Source: Pachyseris speciosa
Lineage: Eukaryota > Cnidaria > Anthozoa > Scleractinia > Pachyseridae
NCBI GenBank assembly: GCA_016490735.1
Contig: JAEMWC010000624.1
Coordinates: forward strand, 390,001 to 454,000
Reading direction: 5' to 3'
Length of the DNA stretch: 64,000 nucleotides
The notes under the pieces were generated by a model. It ran no database searches and had not been told where the DNA came from. It saw nothing but the letters and a program-made list of their open reading frames with translations. The translations under genes and the position numbers were made by a program. This document shows, one piece after another, positions 21,601-33,575 of this stretch (positions within the stretch are counted from its first letter, which is position 1; the number at the start of each line of letters is the position of its first letter).

Positions 21601-21984
21601 CAGTTAATCATGACTGGCGACCGACAGGCTTTCATTTTATTTAGTTTTTTTTTTTTTATTTTTTTCTCTTTTCTCCTTCTTCTTTTATTGTGTAAACTTA
21701 GTCTTATGGGTGTAAAATATGATTTGTGACTTTCTTTTGAATGTTGTAAATTAAAAAAAACTGTCACTTCGAGTAAAAAAAAATCCGACATTTTTAAGGG
21801 CAGCACGAAATGAAAATTTCGCCGGTTTAGGCTAGAAGATCAAGATTAGAGAAAGAGTCCATAATAATATGAAAATTACAAATATTTTATCTAGCTAATG
21901 TGGCTGTAGTCATGAAATACTCCCACTTGTATTACCTCAAGTCAGAGACAATTAAAAAAAAGCTATACCTTCTTTGCGCTATTA
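21601..21984. other. AT-rich spacer with no feature recognised
   Basis: Between the LINE tail and the left boundary of duplication copy A. T- and A-rich runs (21640-21780) only. Confidence 0.3.
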
Positions 21985-22157
21985 GTTTGAAATGCTATAA
22001 TTTTAAGCGATAGGCTCAACCAAAGAAAATTAAAGTAGCATTTATCAATAGATATTCACTCCTTCGACGGGATTAAGACAGTGTCGAAGTACTTAGTGAA
22101 ACCGGTGCAACGATATGAAGAGAAACCTCACGAAATAAAAGCGAGAACAGATTGATA
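21985..22157. repeat. Segmental duplication copy A, part left of the CACTA element
   Basis: AGCGATAGGCTCAACCAAAG... matches 44345-44540 (AGCGATAGGCTCCACCAAAG...) at many positions. The match stops at the CACTA left terminus and resumes at 39236, showing that copy A was split by the transposon. Confidence 0.85.
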
Positions 22158-22445
22158 CACAGGACGAAATGACGTCTTTAAGTTTAATTATAGGTTCAGT
22201 AAAGTTGACTTAAAGAACACTTTTCATTGTCTTTAAGTACGCTGTAAACTTCTTAAACATCTCTTTACTGGGCCTTTAAGAAAATCTATTAAAGCAAGTA
22301 ATGAACAATTTAAGAGATCTTTAAGTTGCTTTCGAAATATCAAGGAAAGAATTCTTTAAGGGTCTTTAAGTTGTGATTAAAGATGCAGTAAATTACCTTT
22401 TAATGTACCTTTAAGTGAAAACTTAAAGACTTGAAAAGAAACTGT
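22158..22445. repeat. CACTA left TIR and subterminal CTTTAAG array
   Basis: The 16-bp TIR is followed by about nine CTTTAAG/CTTAAAG heptamers plus near variants within 280 bp. Subterminal repeats of this sort are the transposase binding sites in known CACTA elements; that role here is inferred. Confidence 0.8.
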
Positions 22446-23067
22446 GTGAACGTTGCTCTTTCATAGCGATTTACCGCGCAAACGCCAAATTTAGCTTGGA
22501 ACTCAATAATTATTGCATTGGAAGATGTTCGCGTCATCTTACTGCTTGTGTTAAGAGGTGCGAACTTGTGTTTGTCTTGGAAACACATACAGCAGGATCG
22601 ATCTTTGCTGTACAAGGGTCATCAGGTTCCTCTTCTTCTTTTTGGTGTTCCTTGTGGATTAATACATAAAATGACACACTAGCAAGCCAGCTCAAAAAAC
22701 ATACTTTATTGCATTATACATTACGATTATTTTCGCACATTTTAAAAAGGGAGCAACACTCTCTGAGATACTTATTTGACACTTAGACCATGAGAGTTGT
22801 CTCGTATGACTGATATAACTCCTTTAAACGCTCAACAATTTGTTAAAAATATGCAAAATGTATATGTTGAAAGTAATATATTAACTATCATCATACTATA
22901 ACTGCTACTGGAGAATTTTTAGCAGAACCCGCGAAATCCTATCTCAAGAATTAAATTCAACTACATCCTACCTGTTGGCTCTAAATGTCGAGGGTGGCGA
23001 ATGGTAAATGCGAGACTTAGCAAGACTAGCGTTTTTCTTTCGGCGAGCCCGCGACATTTTTGACTTC
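22446..23067. other. Non-coding stretch inside the CACTA element
   Basis: No credible exon recognised. A minus-strand AATAAA lies at about 22708-22713. Ends at the TTAAAC target of the foldback element. Confidence 0.3.
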
Positions 23068-23073
23068 TTAAAC

Positions 23074-26000
23074 TATGGAGTTCCATCCCCGCCAAAAATC
23101 AAAGTTGATCACAACATTCAACTTGACAGTTAAACCATTAACTTGGCAAACCTCAACATTATATTTCACTCTTCAACTTTGTACTTTGTATCACAAACAT
23201 TGAAACTTTCGACATCAACTTTCAGGCACTGTTTACACGGACGCGGTTTCATTTGTAACCGCATCGGTTTCGATGCGGTTACGCCTTTCGTTTACACGGT
23301 GCCGGTCGAGTTCGTTATCAGAACCGAGTCGTTTTGAAAACGCTTTCAAAAGTGGAGCGTTTTCAAAACGATACGGTTTCATTGGTCGTGTAAACGGCGA
23401 AACCGCATCGATTTAAAAACGGTTACTTATTTTGGTGCGAAATTGACTGGCTCGCGAAGGGTAATTTTGTGAACCTCGCACGGAGTGCAGCGCTTTTTTG
23501 CACAATCACAATTTAAGTTCGTTTTTTCAGCTTTCATATGTTTTACTCTCTTTAAACCGAGAGGCATATCGTAATAACAGGCAGAGATGTCTTGAAATGT
23601 TGACTTTTCCGTCGATACGCTCCAGAGTAACGAAGAGAAAGCAAAACAACGATTCTGGATTCGGCCTGGGAGAACTCAAGTTTGATGGGACAACTTTTTG
23701 GACGATGTTATGCTTCCAGAAGAATGCCTGAGAACGAGATCGCCATGACGTAAACGGTTGGATAGGTTCCGTGTAAACACTTCGAAACCGTGTCGTTTTT
23801 GTTGCGGTTTCGAGGTCATGAAACCGTGTCGATTGGAAACCGCGTCCGTGTAAACGATGCCTCAAAGTGACGGTTCAACATTCAACTTTATCCATCAACA
23901 TTCATGTTTACATATCAACAATGGTCTTGGCACATGGGCTGTCAACAAAAGATGATGTTTGAATCTCGAAGTCGAATGTTGAGTTACCAAAGGCGCTCCA
24001 ATCCCGCCAAAATTGAACTTCAGAATTCAACTTTCAAGTTGATAATTCAATATCCGTGTTTAACAATGAACATTGCTATTGCTGATGACACAAATATGCT
24101 AGTTCACCATAACGTAATGTTCCATCTCTCAAAGTTGGTTGTTTAGTTATCCGTACGTACCAATTCCGCCAAAAATCCCATTGAAGCGCTGTAGGGGAGG
24201 AGACGGATAATTTTGTAAGGCCTTAGCTATGAAGGTCCGTTCTGGTCAAAATTAAACACTTTTTTTTGTCGGATTATTCAATTATTTTTACTGGCTGTCT
24301 ATTTTATGTCACTGTCTAAATATATTTTTAAATTTTGGCTTGACTTTTTTCGTTACCTTCTGTGAATTTTTTGGGGGCTACCCCCTACAAATTATTTATT
24401 ATTTTACTGTACGAATTATTTTTGGCACCCTTTCCGAATATCTTTTTTCGCACTGTCCATGAACTATTTTTGGTTACCCTCCGCGAATTATTTTTTAGTA
24501 CTGTCGAATTAAGTTTTGGTTCGGTGATGCATTGCGTGGCTGTGACTTGTATGTCTAACGCGTCAATACTGGATCGAGTTCTTCCCGTCGTCATAAGAAC
24601 GTTAAATTGCACAAATAGCTCGAAATGCAATACAAGACATCTACCGAATAGCTCAAATAGTCCGCTTAAATGGGCCATCCTTCAGCTGTGCTAGAGGTGT
24701 CCCCTCCTCAAGTTCTACTGGAAATAAAACGCCCTCAAGTTCCAATCGTGCAGGAGGCAATTCACAGTTTGCGATGCGAGAGACCGCAACGCACTGACTG
24801 AATTGAGAAGGAGGTTCCCTACACTTTCAAGTTCAAATGATGCTGTAGCACTGGGTGTCTCGAAACCTCGGACCCTAAAATTAATATAAATTTACACAGT
24901 GTGATTGCTACAAGCCGTCCTGAGTTCGTCGATAATGTCGTAGCCAGAATCTGCGGAGGGAAACAAAAATAGCTCGTGGTAGTAATTGCCTGTACTGATC
25001 ACAGAAATAATGCTCAACATTCGTATTGATGTTTGGTTGTTTTATTAGTGTAAACCACATTTATCCACACTGTTTAGTTAGCGCAAGGTGCGTTGCGTGA
25101 CGGTTTCCCAATCTCCAGAAACCGGATATGCATTCTTTCAAACTCTCACTAAGAAGGCGTAAGTTATAAGTCAACATCAGCTGTCAATTTAATATGGTAA
25201 AACAAGTATCTGTTCGTAGATGTAATTTCCAAGGCACGAGTTCATTGTCTGTACCATCCCGTTTCTGTAACGTGACGCTATATATTTTTGTACAGATTGC
25301 GAAACCATCACACAACGCACCTCGCTTCAACTAAACTTAGCTCGAATCGCCAGTCTAAAACATTGTGGATAAATTTTGGTTTACACTTATAAAGCAACCA
25401 AAAATCGATACGAATCCTGAATATTATTTTTGTGATCAGTGCAGGTAATTACCTTCACGAGCTGTTTTTGTTTCCCCCTGCAGATTCTGGCTACAGCATT
25501 ATCGACGAACAGTAAACAAGACGGCTTCCAGCAATCACGCTGAGTAAATATTTATTAATTTTAGGGTCCGAGGTTTCGAGACACCCAGTCCTACAGCATC
25601 ATTTCAACTTGAAAGTGTAGGGAACCTCCTTCTCAATTCAGCCAGTCAGTGCGTTGCGGTCTCTCGCATCGCAAACTGTGAACGAGAAAGACTGGTCAGT
25701 GGATCACTACAGAACTGCCTCCTGCACGAGTGGAACTTGAGGGCGTTTCATTACTAGTAGAACTTGAGGAGGGGTCACCTCTAGCACAGCTGAAGGATGG
25801 CCCATTTGAGCGGACTGTTTGAGCTATTCGGTCGATTTCGAGCTATTTTTACAATTCCAATTCAACGTTCTTATGACGATGGGGAGAACTCGATCCAGTG
25901 TTGACGCGTTAGACATACAAGTCACAGCTACACAATGCATCACCGAACCAAAACTTAATTCGACAGTAAGAAAAATAATTCGCGGAGGGTAACCAAAAAT

Positions 26001-26776
26001 AGTTCATGGACAGTGCGAAAAAGGATATTCGGAAAGGGTGCCAAAAATAATTCGTACAGTGCAATAATAAATAATTTGTAGGGGGTAGCCCCCAAAAAAT
26101 TTCACGGAAGGTAACGAAAAAAAGTCACGACAAAATTTAAAAATATATTTAGACAGTGACATAAAATAGACAGCCAGTAAAAATAATTGAATAAGCCGAC
26201 AAGAAAAAATCTTGTTTAATTTTGACAAGAACGGACCTTCATAGCTAAGGTCTTACAAAATTACCCGTCTCCTCCCCTACAGCGCTTCAATGGGATTTTT
26301 GGCGGAATTGGTACGTACGGATAACTAAACAACCAACTTTGAGAGATCGAGCATTACGTTATGGTGAACTAGCATATTTGCGTCATCAGCAATAGCAATG
26401 TTCATTGTTAAACACGGGTATTGATACGTAACATTTGATGATGAATTATCAACTTGAAAGTTGAATTCTGAAGTTCAATTTTGGCGGGATTGGAGCGCCT
26501 TTGGTAACTCAACATTCGACTTCGAGATTCAAACGTCATCTTTTGCTGACAGCCCATGTGCCAAGACCATTGTTGATATATAACTTGAATGTTGATGGAT
26601 AAAGTTGAATGTTGAACCGTCACTTTGAAAGTTGATGTCGAAAGTTTCAATGTTTGTGATACAAAGTACAAAGTTGAAGAGTGGAATATTATGTTGAGGT
26701 TTGCCAAGTTAATGGTTAAACTGTCAAGTTGAATGTTGTGATCAACTTTGATTTTTGGCGGGGATGGAACTCCATA
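23074..26776. mobile_element. Giant foldback element with ~1.4-kb inverted arms
   Basis: The ends read TATGGAGTTCCATCCCCGCC at 23074 and its complement ending at 26776, with the 6-bp duplication TTAAAC on both sides (23068-23073 and 26777-26782). The arms (about 23074-25125 and 25300-26776) are highly similar reverse complements, around a ~175-bp loop. The left arm is longer only because of a nested 637-bp MITE. No transposase-like ORF; frames in the arms mirror each other. A 6-bp duplication with very long TIRs recalls Polintons, but the AG-starting terminus and all Polinton genes are absent, so I leave the class open. Confidence 0.85.
23225..23861. mobile_element. Harbinger-type MITE nested in the foldback left arm
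   Basis: Termini GGCACTGTTTACACGGACGC (23225) and the complement of GGCATCGTTTACACGGACGC (ending 23861) are flanked by TCA on both sides (23222-23224 and 23862-23864). The right foldback arm lacks it (AACTTTCAAAGTGACGG at about 26610-26626), giving an exact empty site. TIRs of 26 bp or more with a 3-bp duplication fit PIF/Harbinger. No transposase encoded. Confidence 0.85.
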
Positions 26777-26782
26777 TTAAAC

Positions 26783-28135
26783 TGCGGGACCATGTTATAT
26801 GCGAGCGCGAGACAATTGAAATTCGAGTATGTCAGCTAGTACAGAAGTATTTCAGTTATAAGCTCTTGTAAGAGACATTAAAACTGTCAACAGTCAATAA
26901 ACGCCATTATTTTCCTGGCCGTGACGTACAATTATAATTTTGGTCGCTTCCCTCTGATCTTTTGATTGACACCCTGCCAATTGCAACTCCAGTTGTCTGG
27001 AGCTCGTCAAAAAAGCGGCCGTGTTGGAACTGAGTGGAAGCGTTCGTGTCGATTTATGAGTAAACCATGGAAGTCGTGGAGGAAACTGGGATGCCCAAAA
27101 ATCCCTCTTCCCGTCGCAAGTGAAAGTATGAATCACGTAAGTACTCTGTGAATTTTTACATATTCATTAATACCCCGGTAATTAATTCGCTATTAAGTGT
27201 ATCAGCAAAACTTTAATCCCTGTCTCAACCTGAATCACGTAAACAGCCACGCCACTTTGAGAAAAAAAATCGAGACTGCCAGACGCACGTAAACATACGA
27301 TACTGCGAGACACGTGAAATTCGGCTAAAATTATGCGAGACCCATCGTATGGGAAGGACCATTCGCCACTCATAATTCACATATTTTGTAAATGAAATAA
27401 TACACAGAATACACAAAGGACGGTTATTGTCATTCCTTCTCACGCAACGATAGTGAAGGTACGACAGTAAACACATGTTAAGTTCTCACTTAATGCTTTG
27501 AAACTGGAGCTTTGAGATTTGCTCTTCATTTTAAAGGATATCACAATTATAAATATTGCCATGGAAGTTTTCAGCATTAAAGTAATTGATAGCAAAGTGC
27601 TCCAGAAGTGAAGTACAGTAGATCTGTCATTTCTTAAATTTGAAGGAACTTAATTATTTTGCTGTTTGTCCCTCCATGTCTTATTTTAGTGCTTGCATTT
27701 GAGTATCAGGTTTTGATTTTGCACATATGTTGTCTAAATGTCACAACAGTATTCAAGAAGAATTGTTGAAAACAAATCATTCCTGCTTCACTTTAGCTGG
27801 TTCACTTTTTTTGGAGAAGGTATACCAAATAGATTTGAATAATTTATGGCTTTCAAAGAGAAAAACCAAGCAATTAATTGCCTGTCATCTAGTAAGCTTT
27901 ATGGCTTATTTTCCACAAAGGTGAACTTTGTAGAAAATAAAGTAAGTAAACTAGTCAATAAAGGGAGAGACAGACTATACATAAAAGCAATTATTCTTAC
28001 ACTTAAGTGAAGGTGAGTAGTAGTCAATGTTTTAAGTACCAATGTGCTATGCAGTTTAGTGAATATCAACCACTATTCACCCTCACTTTGGGATTATTCA
28101 TCTGATATCATTAGTAATTAATAATAGTTACTTAG
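26783..28135. other. CACTA interior without a firm gene
   Basis: A + strand segment around 27056-27138 has ATGs in good context and ends in a donor-like CACGTAAGT, so it could be a first exon. The best-context frame (27068, MEVVEETGMPKNPSSRRK) ends in a stop 18 codons on, and no partner exon was found. The rest is AT-rich without recognised features. Confidence 0.3.
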
Positions 28136-31100
28136 CTAGTCTGAAGTATTTTCACTTGCCCATGCTGGGCAGTCATCAGGCTGTTGACGAGTGGACAACA
28201 ACTCACAACGCAGTCTTTGGATAGAGCGGTCCCTGCTGCGCTTGCTCTGCTGGCCTGCATAAAATTTATCCAGGGCCTTCTTTCGTTTTGTGAGTTTCCT
28301 GCTTTCCCAAGTCAGCTCTCTGACAGAGTAAACAGGTTTGTCAGCTTCATCAACATCTGTATCCTCTGAACTCATGAAGTCCTCAGTTAGAACTTCAGCC
28401 ATCTGTGCCTTTTTCCCCCTGTCCCATCCAATTTTATCCAAAGCAAGTGTCCTTCGTGTTATTTTCTGTACCAACAAATGACAAAAAAAAAAAGATAGTC
28501 AAAAAGTGTTGATTTTTTTAGAGGGAGTGCCCCAGAATTGGAGGAATATTCCTAAGTAGCAGGTAAGTAAACTTGGTGCAATATTGATTTCAAAAGTACA
28601 AACTGAAGCTGTTTATGTTGAGTATGTGTTATGAAGCCAGCACTACTTCAAAGTTAAATGAAAGCTCTTGGCCCAATGCAACTGGGAATATTCCTAATCT
28701 AATGATGTCTGCCTTAAATGAAATGCATGTACATTACCATGATGATAATAACAATAATCTAACAGAAAAATGCTAGATATATTTGTAAAGCAGAGACTTC
28801 AAACTAATTGATTGTATTTTTTTACTGGTACCCACACATCTGGTAGAGATAGATGAGGAGGAGTTAGTTTTTTTTCCCTTAGGAAATACCAGCCAAGGTT
28901 CAAATACTTTGTGGCCTCTTTATAGCAGAATTAAGGCTGATCTGGAGACAGTTTTCATTCCAGTAGTGCTTCATGATGGAATGATATGGGTAATCAAAAC
29001 CTCACCTCTCTTTTTCTACCCTGCCTTCGACATATCCTCTTGTGTTCCTCATAACTACCACTTTTCTTTTTGTGGTCTGTTTCATAGGTGGACAGGAAGT
29101 AGCGTCTAAATGATGCTAATTAGAAAAAAAGAAATAGAACTTATGAACAGGCCATGAAAAAAAGCCTAAAAACTAATATATTAGCTCACTGAATTGTAAT
29201 ACATTTAATTATACTTCATTTAGACAAGCTGCTCCCATCAGGTTAGTATTCCCACATCTGTGGCATGCCACATGTATGCAACCAAGTTCACTCCCCCCAC
29301 CCCCCACCACTCTCTCCCACCATTTAGACTGTGGAATTGGACCAAATTAAAGAAAAATTAAGCACTCATGAATTCTAGTGTTGCACTGTAAAGGTTCATT
29401 CAACAAAATGCAATATGCTGAGTTTTAAATTGCTGTTACCTTCTATCTCAGCATTAGACCACTGGCACTTTTCAGGGCCACCAACATAGTGGAACAGCTC
29501 TTCTCTGACTTTTCCATAAATTTGACAGTTATTAGCTGAATCCACACTAAAATGAGTAAAAACAAAAGTGCCCTTATTGACATCTCATGGCACAAGACAA
29601 TCAATTAATGCACTGATTCCATTATGTAAGCATTAAACATACATAATAATTTCACAAACTTCAAACTGTAGTGCCAGTAAGACAAAAATGTTGTCTCAAC
29701 GCATTATATACTGCTAAAATCCATATTGCCATTACCAGGTAGTCAGAAAGGTGAGGCATCAGACACATTTACATGTATGTAAACTAATGTTTTTTAAAAG
29801 TGTTGTACTATTCTTTACCACGTACCTTTCATCAAGATAAAATCCATGGAATTCATCAGACTGTTTAAGTGTCTTGTACACCTTTCGTAGTGTACGCTAT
29901 GAAAAAATACAATTATAGTTTCACTTGAGAAGATGATATGTGTATACAGTGGTACCAGGCGTTAACAGCACATTACAAGTTAGTAGCAAATAGAATCTTA
30001 AGGAATGGTGTAGGGTGAGTGGAGCCCAAAGAAAGCATAGCTTGTAATAATGTGGACCCCACCTAGTGGTACACAAATAATAAAGGCTTAGCAGATTTTA
30101 AACAAAACAAAACAGTGACAACAAAGCATGTTACTCTTATGCTATCATGATTGGTTTTAATCAGACCCAACAATCCCATTTGATATAATTATGTTATGGG
30201 TTACGCCAGCATTATGGCACTGGTAGCAGTTTATCCACTTGGGTGAAGAACATGAAACAAAGTTTCTCAGTCCATTTGCATTTCCATGTCAATGCTATAC
30301 CTGCTCACTCTCTTGTAAGTGGTATACAAAAAAACAATAGCTAGCAATAAAGGGAAATAGCAAAGACATCTCCATGCATGGTTTTTGTCTGACCAAGGGA
30401 ATAGCATTTGACTGATGTAAAGCAAATGAATATTTTCGGTGTCTTCACAGCTTTCTTGAATGAATTACAAAGAAGTGAGTTCAGTGGCAGGATGGTTGCA
30501 GCTTATCATAGAGAGAGGACTGCAAATTGTAACTGGGATGGTGAGAACAATATCTCATCCCCTGAGTATATATATGCAAGTTATGAAACATTTTTCAACA
30601 TAGCAGTTTACCATAGCAACACTTTAAACCATTACAACAAACCTCAGTTAACTAAGAGCTTTAAACAACAATGACTCCAAAATGATCTCAGTGATCCCCA
30701 TTGTTTATTGTTAGGAATTAGAATTAGCATAATAAATTAAAACGTTTTGAAAATTTAAAAAAATTCTAAGACTGGATTCAGAGCCACCTTAAATTTGCAA
30801 AATGTTTGATCTTGACATGCTAATCACTTTTCAATGATAAAAAATGGGGGTCACCGAGCTTGTTTCACATTTTCACATAAAGCTAAAATTAGGGGTGTTT
30901 CTAACAGGCTATAATGCTTTGTGGAAAAGTGTTCTTAAATAGCCTACCAATGATTATAATAATAATGATTGGCTATTTATTTGATATTATTATAAAGGTA
31001 ACAACTTATGAAGTTTTGTAGTGATCATCCATCAAAATGCAAGAGCTGGGAACTGCTAGAAACCGGTGATAGTCACCTTAATTAGCGTTCGTTTAAGGCC

Positions 31101-31472
31101 AACTATGGAGGTAAGCTTAATCTAATGGTTGAATTTTCTGCAAATGATATTCAATTTTTAGTCAAGCATATTTGGGTCGCAGTATTTGTCAAATTAACAG
31201 AAAAAGAAGCATATACTCACTCGACATGCTGGTGACACCTGAACTTTGTTTTTCTTTCTGCTGGCGGATAATCGACGGGCCTGAGAACTACGGTCATCCC
31301 GTCGTTCTTTTAACTTTTCCAGCTCCTCTAAGACGGTATGCATCACCCTATTATGATCCTCATCCCTGGCCTTGAGTTCCTCCCTCAATTTTTGATTTTC
31401 TAAAATAACCTCTCGGTTAGATTTAACGGCCTCCTCGAGAAGAATTGTGTGCTGGTCACTGAAATCCGCCAT
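28136..31472 (-). CDS. Five-exon cargo gene, 289-aa charged protein of unknown function
   Basis: Exons on the minus strand: 31472-31221 (ATG, MADFSDQHTILLEEAV, coiled coil, ends PACR), 29896-29826 (RTLRKVYKTLKQSDEF), 29546-29440 (SVDSANNCQIYGKVREEL), 29115-29006 (ASFRRYFLSTYETDHKK ... RRQGRKRE) and 28465-28136 (KITRRTLALDKIGWDRGKK ... ENTSD stop). Every junction has AG/GT and phases 0, 2, 1, 0 agree; total 870 nt. The N-terminal ~85 residues are heptad-like and charged; the C-terminus has an acidic block (VLTEDFMSSEDTDVDEAD) then a basic one. The final exon resembles, from memory, hypothetical proteins of other cnidarians. Role unknown; a nucleic-acid or chromatin role is only a guess. An in-frame ATG six codons upstream (31490) is possible. 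It shares a short upstream gap with the kinase gene. Confidence 0.7.
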
Positions 31473-31707
31473 CGTCCTTAAACTGAACACTTTGTGTTTG
31501 GCGCGCGCGCGGAATTAATTTATGATAATCAATACTATCCTATGACATCATTAGAACTGCCGCTGATACGTCGTAACTGAGCACACTGTAGACTACATCA
31601 GCGGTCTCGATAATTTTGGAGGGAAGGAAAATGCGCGAAAAATAAGGTTTATTTTGGTCTTGGTTTCGGTAAGCGAGTTTTTACTCAGGTCATTTGCGTT
31701 TTTTGAC
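31473..31707. promoter_or_regulatory. Divergent promoter region between the two cargo genes
   Basis: 235 bp separate the start codons of the minus-strand 289-aa gene and the plus-strand kinase gene. It includes a GCGCGCGCG run near 31500-31511 and no clear TATA box. The compact head-to-head layout suggests shared control; inferred from spacing only. Confidence 0.5.
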
Positions 31708-33506
31708 ATGCCAAAGAGAAGCAGAGAGAACACTAAGGAAGAGATTAAGCGAATGCGTTCGAAACGGAAGAAGAGAAAACGCAAGCAACGTCTTATGGAC
31801 CGAAGAAAAGAGGTTTACAAAGGGCTTCTTGCCCATGTGGAAGAAGAAAGAGCAGGTATGGAGAAGCAGCGGAAAGTGTACGCGTGCCTCTCTCGGAAGT
31901 ACTATGATCGGTTAAACTCCCTTCATAAAAGAGAACAGAACATGGTCATTAAAGGGTCAATACCGGCGCGTGGTCCTAGCCAGCGTGAGGTAAGTAGTCC
32001 CCGAAACACAATAAGTTGTATCTTCAGATATATCTGGTACATCAAGATAATAACTTAAGTTATTACCTTCCGCATAGCCCCATGAATTAATTATACATAT
32101 GTCGATCTCATACTAACCCTCTTCCGCAGGAACGACCGTGAACCAGATCTAGTACTTTTTCACTATCCACATCTGGGCAGTGCTGGGATATGGTTTTCTA
32201 AAGAGGGGTACGTGTGTATGGTGTGTGTGGGTAGGGGGGGGGGGGGGCTGTCAGGGGGGAGGGTAGGGGAAAGAGGATTATATAAACTGTCATCCTCTGG
32301 AGCCTGGTATCATGTACTGATAGCCTCTTGATTTTACTACACAATTAAATTATTTTGTTTATCATCCATCCTCCTATAATTCCTTTGATTACAGGAGCAA
32401 ATAAATATATATACGAGGCATTTTCAATATTTCCCTGGGGAAGGGATTAGCAATACTGGAATATTGGTAGCTTTCCTATTTGTCCAGGGCTAATGTATGG
32501 AGGGGTGGGGTTGGGTGAGAGTGAAGGAGGGTTGAGGTCTAATTCATGACCCAGATATCTAACTCTAGACACTTTGACTGAAATCTCCACTTAAGCATGT
32601 TGGGCTCTCCCTTACCACAAGGTTATACCTTAGGAACACTGGAAAAACTTTGCCATTTCATTACAGGTGCTCACAAGAGACCTGTGCGAGGTACGCATAA
32701 CAGAAATTGATCCTGCTCTCTTGGAAAGTCCTAAAAATACCCCTGCAGGAGTAAACAACTTTCTTGGAGCAGGTGTGTTTGGCAGCTGTAAAAAAATGTT
32801 TTACAGAGGAATGCCTGTTGCTGTGAAAAGTTTTTACTCTGCATCAACAGAAGATGTGAAAAGGGAAGCCCAGATAATGATGACTCTGCAGCACCAAAAC
32901 ATTCCATGCCTATTGGGAATTTCAACATCATCATCTCCTAAACTATTAGTACTCAATTATTATGCTGTCAATGATAAACCATTTACAATGCACACTGCTC
33001 TTCACAGTAATTCACTTCACCTCTGTCACTCAGAGTGGTGTAGCATTGCTTTGCAGCTGGCCCAAGCCATTTCATATGTGCACAGCAAAGGATTTATTCA
33101 TCAAGACATTAAATCAGATAATGTACTTGTTTCTTATTGGAATAATGAATATCATGCAATCCTAATTGACTTTGGCAAGTGTATCAGGTCAGTGTCTGGT
33201 TCTGTAAAGCACTTAACATTTGAGGAGCAACAAGAGTACCGTGAGAAGCATGGTCATGTAGCTCCAGAAATAATAGCTGGGCAAAGCCCACCAACTGTTG
33301 CAAGTGATATTTTCTCTTTTGGGAGATTAGTTGGTTTTATTGCCAGAAAGCTCAGTAATGGTGCCCTTAAGATTGTGGGTGAAAAATGCACTCACTCTGA
33401 TCCTAAATCAAGACCAACGTTTTGTGTTGCAATTCAGCAACTTATTGTTATTAAGGACATGTTACAGCTACAAATAGCCCATGGGAGTACTGAGTTGCTT
33501 TCCTGA
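31708..33506 (+). CDS. Coiled-coil protein kinase, non-RD type, CACTA cargo
   Basis: Two exons, 31708-31989 (94 codons, ends CAGCGTGAG|GTAAG) and 32667-33506 (after TTACAG), both phase 0; 373 residues. Residues 1-94 are very basic and helical (MPKRSRENTKEEIKRMRSKR). The kinase domain starts near residue 125: glycine loop LGAGVFGS (127-134), VAVK Lys148, Glu161 in helix C, catalytic loop HQDIKSDN (Asp241, Asn246), DFG at 262-264, an APE motif in HVAPEIIAG, SDIFSFGRL and a C-lobe SRPTF. All residues needed for phosphotransfer are present, so it should be active. The HRD Arg is Gln, making it a non-RD kinase less dependent on activation-loop phosphorylation. Substrate unknown; likely Ser/Thr or dual specificity from KSDN. 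The gene lies between the CACTA termini beside the transposase. Confidence 0.85.
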
Positions 33507-33575
33507 TGGCACATCAGTTGTTAGCAAGTGGCGAGATGGCACATCTTGTCAGTCAGTACTTTTGTGGTGCTACTG
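33477..33575. repeat. Duplicated kinase 3' end, copy 1
   Basis: Covers the last codons and stop of the kinase gene plus 3' flank. A near-identical ~100-bp copy (AGTACTGAGTTGCTTTCCTG...) lies at 34195-34297 in the same orientation. Confidence 0.85.

Noticed and set aside
4700..22157. Missing kynureninase exons between the retroelements
   Set aside because: Non-element stretches were read on the + strand for the next conserved blocks after KIVG; nothing convincing was found.
23074..26776. Polinton/Maverick element
   Set aside because: 6-bp duplication and long TIRs fit, but none of the Polinton genes (polymerase B, integrase, ATPase) and no AG-type terminus are present.
27056..27151. First exon of a further CACTA cargo gene
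   Set aside because: There is a donor-like GTAAGT, but the best-context ATG hits a stop after 18 codons and no partner exon was found.
31593..31784. Minus-strand frame antisense to the kinase first exon
   Set aside because: It overlaps the kinase start on the other strand, has no splice or homology support, and is a shadow frame.
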